Below are positions 61,496-61,999 of a DNA stretch of 61,999 nt, piece by piece; position 1 is the stretch's first letter; every line of letters starts with the position of its first letter. Where the stretch lies: positions 1-61,999 of the forward strand of contig NZ_JAWDXO010000020.1 in assembly GCF_032477075.1 (NCBI RefSeq), written 5' to 3'. The notes under the pieces are model-generated. The model did not search any database. It saw nothing but the letters and a program-made list of their open reading frames with translations, and was not told the DNA's origin. A program made the position numbers and the translations under genes. Source of the DNA: Fusobacterium sp. (GTDB lineage: Bacteria; Fusobacteriota; Fusobacteriia; Fusobacteriales; Fusobacteriaceae).

Positions 61496-61627
61496 ACTTT
61501 TACAGAGTCATCTTTCAATAATTAAATTTATTTTCTTATTCCAAATAAAGAATTCTTTATTTTAAACAAAAAATAATAGATTATTTAAAAAACTTGTTTA
61601 AGTTATAATTTAAAATATATAAAAAAT

Positions 61628-61662
61628 AAAAACCAGAAAGAAGCTAATCTTTTTGGTTTTAT
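61628..61662. terminator. Intrinsic terminator
   Basis: AAAACCAGAAAGA pairs with TCTTTTTGGTTTT around AGCTAA (13 bp, one G-T), with T-rich tails on both strands; it suits the minus-strand small gene. Confidence 0.75.
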
Positions 61663-61740
61663 TTTTTGCAGTATAATTATATAGTTAATTTTTTCATTTC
61701 TTAGATTAAGAATTATAATAAAAGTAAATATGGAATATAT

Positions 61741-61878
61741 TTATTTTTTTATTATTAAACTTGGAACAAATATTAATAATAATATAAGAAAAAAGAATGG
61801 AATAAGAGCAGGATAAGTCCAGCATTTGATAATGAAGACTATTAAAATAGTAATAATAAATAATAATATTTTTTCCAT
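61741..61878 (-). CDS. 45-residue membrane peptide
   Basis: ATG at 61878 follows AAAGGAG at good spacing and the frame runs to TAA at 61743-61741, with a terminator 80 bases beyond. The product (MEKILLFIITILIVFIIKCW, then PALIPFFFLILLLIFVPSLIIKK) has two hydrophobic segments separated by KCWTYP and a basic end. No family recognised; a real but unknown small membrane protein is likely. Confidence 0.6.
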   Translation of the reverse strand: MEKILLFIITILIVFIIKCWTYPALIPFFFLILLLIFVPSLIIKK

Positions 61879-61999
61879 TTTTTCTCCTTTACCTAATTTG
61901 GTTTCTGTTAACTTAAATTTATGTGAACTACTCCTAACCTTTTAAGGTATAATAATTTGCTCAAGATTATATATCCTCCCTAAAATGAAAGGAGCAGTT

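Noticed and set aside
61900..61990. Possible 19-codon leader peptide on the minus strand starting with TTG after AGGGAGG
   Set aside because: Too short and without family or structural support; the window ends before its context can be seen.

Overview
The window is about 62 kb of very AT-rich DNA with densely packed genes on both strands, strong GGAGG-type ribosome binding sites and U-tract hairpin terminators. An EarP/EF-P pair, a type V autotransporter with a C-terminal phenylalanine, MORN-repeat (YwqK-type) proteins, TonB receptors, a bactofilin/M23 pair and an amino-acid/4-hydroxybutyrate fermentation operon together point to an outer-membrane-bearing anaerobe of the genus Fusobacterium, probably the varium/ulcerans/mortiferum side of the genus. 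The genus is inferred from gene content and base composition, not from a marker gene. I saw no rRNA, tRNA, CRISPR array, prophage or insertion sequence.

Layout. 0-17 kb is mostly housekeeping: the end of an SpmB-like gene, a uridine-kinase-like protein, an ABC-F ATPase, an old-yellow-enzyme reductase, earP-efp, an EcsC-like protein, a Zn/Cd P1B-ATPase with an operator-like inverted repeat, a methyltransferase, an acetoacetyl-CoA reductase/thiolase pair, a MORN lipoprotein and a DUF4184 protein. A 250-bp imperfect palindrome lies at 11.9-12.2 kb. 17-21.6 kb holds a 1110-residue autotransporter, then a thioesterase and a DUF523 protein. 21.8-28.2 kb is a catabolic unit: a PAS sigma-54 activator, two perfect copies and one variant of a putative activator site, a textbook -24/-12 promoter, and the operon 4-hydroxybutyryl-CoA dehydratase, NifU-like protein, 4-hydroxybutyrate CoA-transferase, SLC23-type permease and a small CGGC protein. 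28.4-36.6 kb returns to housekeeping: Eis-like acetyltransferase, nitroreductase, ruvC, a sigma-70 factor, M23 peptidase overlapping bactofilin, a TSUP permease, a CNNM/CorC protein and a DUF4261 protein.

36.7-57.9 kb is the most striking region: a corrinoid (vitamin B12) acquisition island with seven separate cobalamin riboswitches. They precede a periplasmic CbiK, an IsdE/BtuF-like ABC transporter, exbB-exbD-tonB plus a small unknown gene, a MORN-repeat protein, a TonB receptor with an FMN-binding-like protein, a second (frameshifted) TonB receptor, and an operon of two binding proteins around a third TonB receptor with its own BtuCD. Six of the seven riboswitches have a recognisable sigma-70 promoter with exact 17-bp spacing, and most have a visible terminator. 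Read together, the genes would move a corrinoid across the outer membrane with TonB energy, hold or remodel it in the periplasm, and import it by one of two ABC systems, all shut off when B12 is plentiful.

57.6-62 kb holds a broken TSCPD gene, a HEAT-like gene with an in-frame UGA, a PatB-type C-S lyase, an aldo/keto reductase, a Sir2 deacylase and a 45-residue membrane peptide. Four genes in the window are broken (two at A-homopolymer tracts), so either slippage-based variation or base-call error should be considered.
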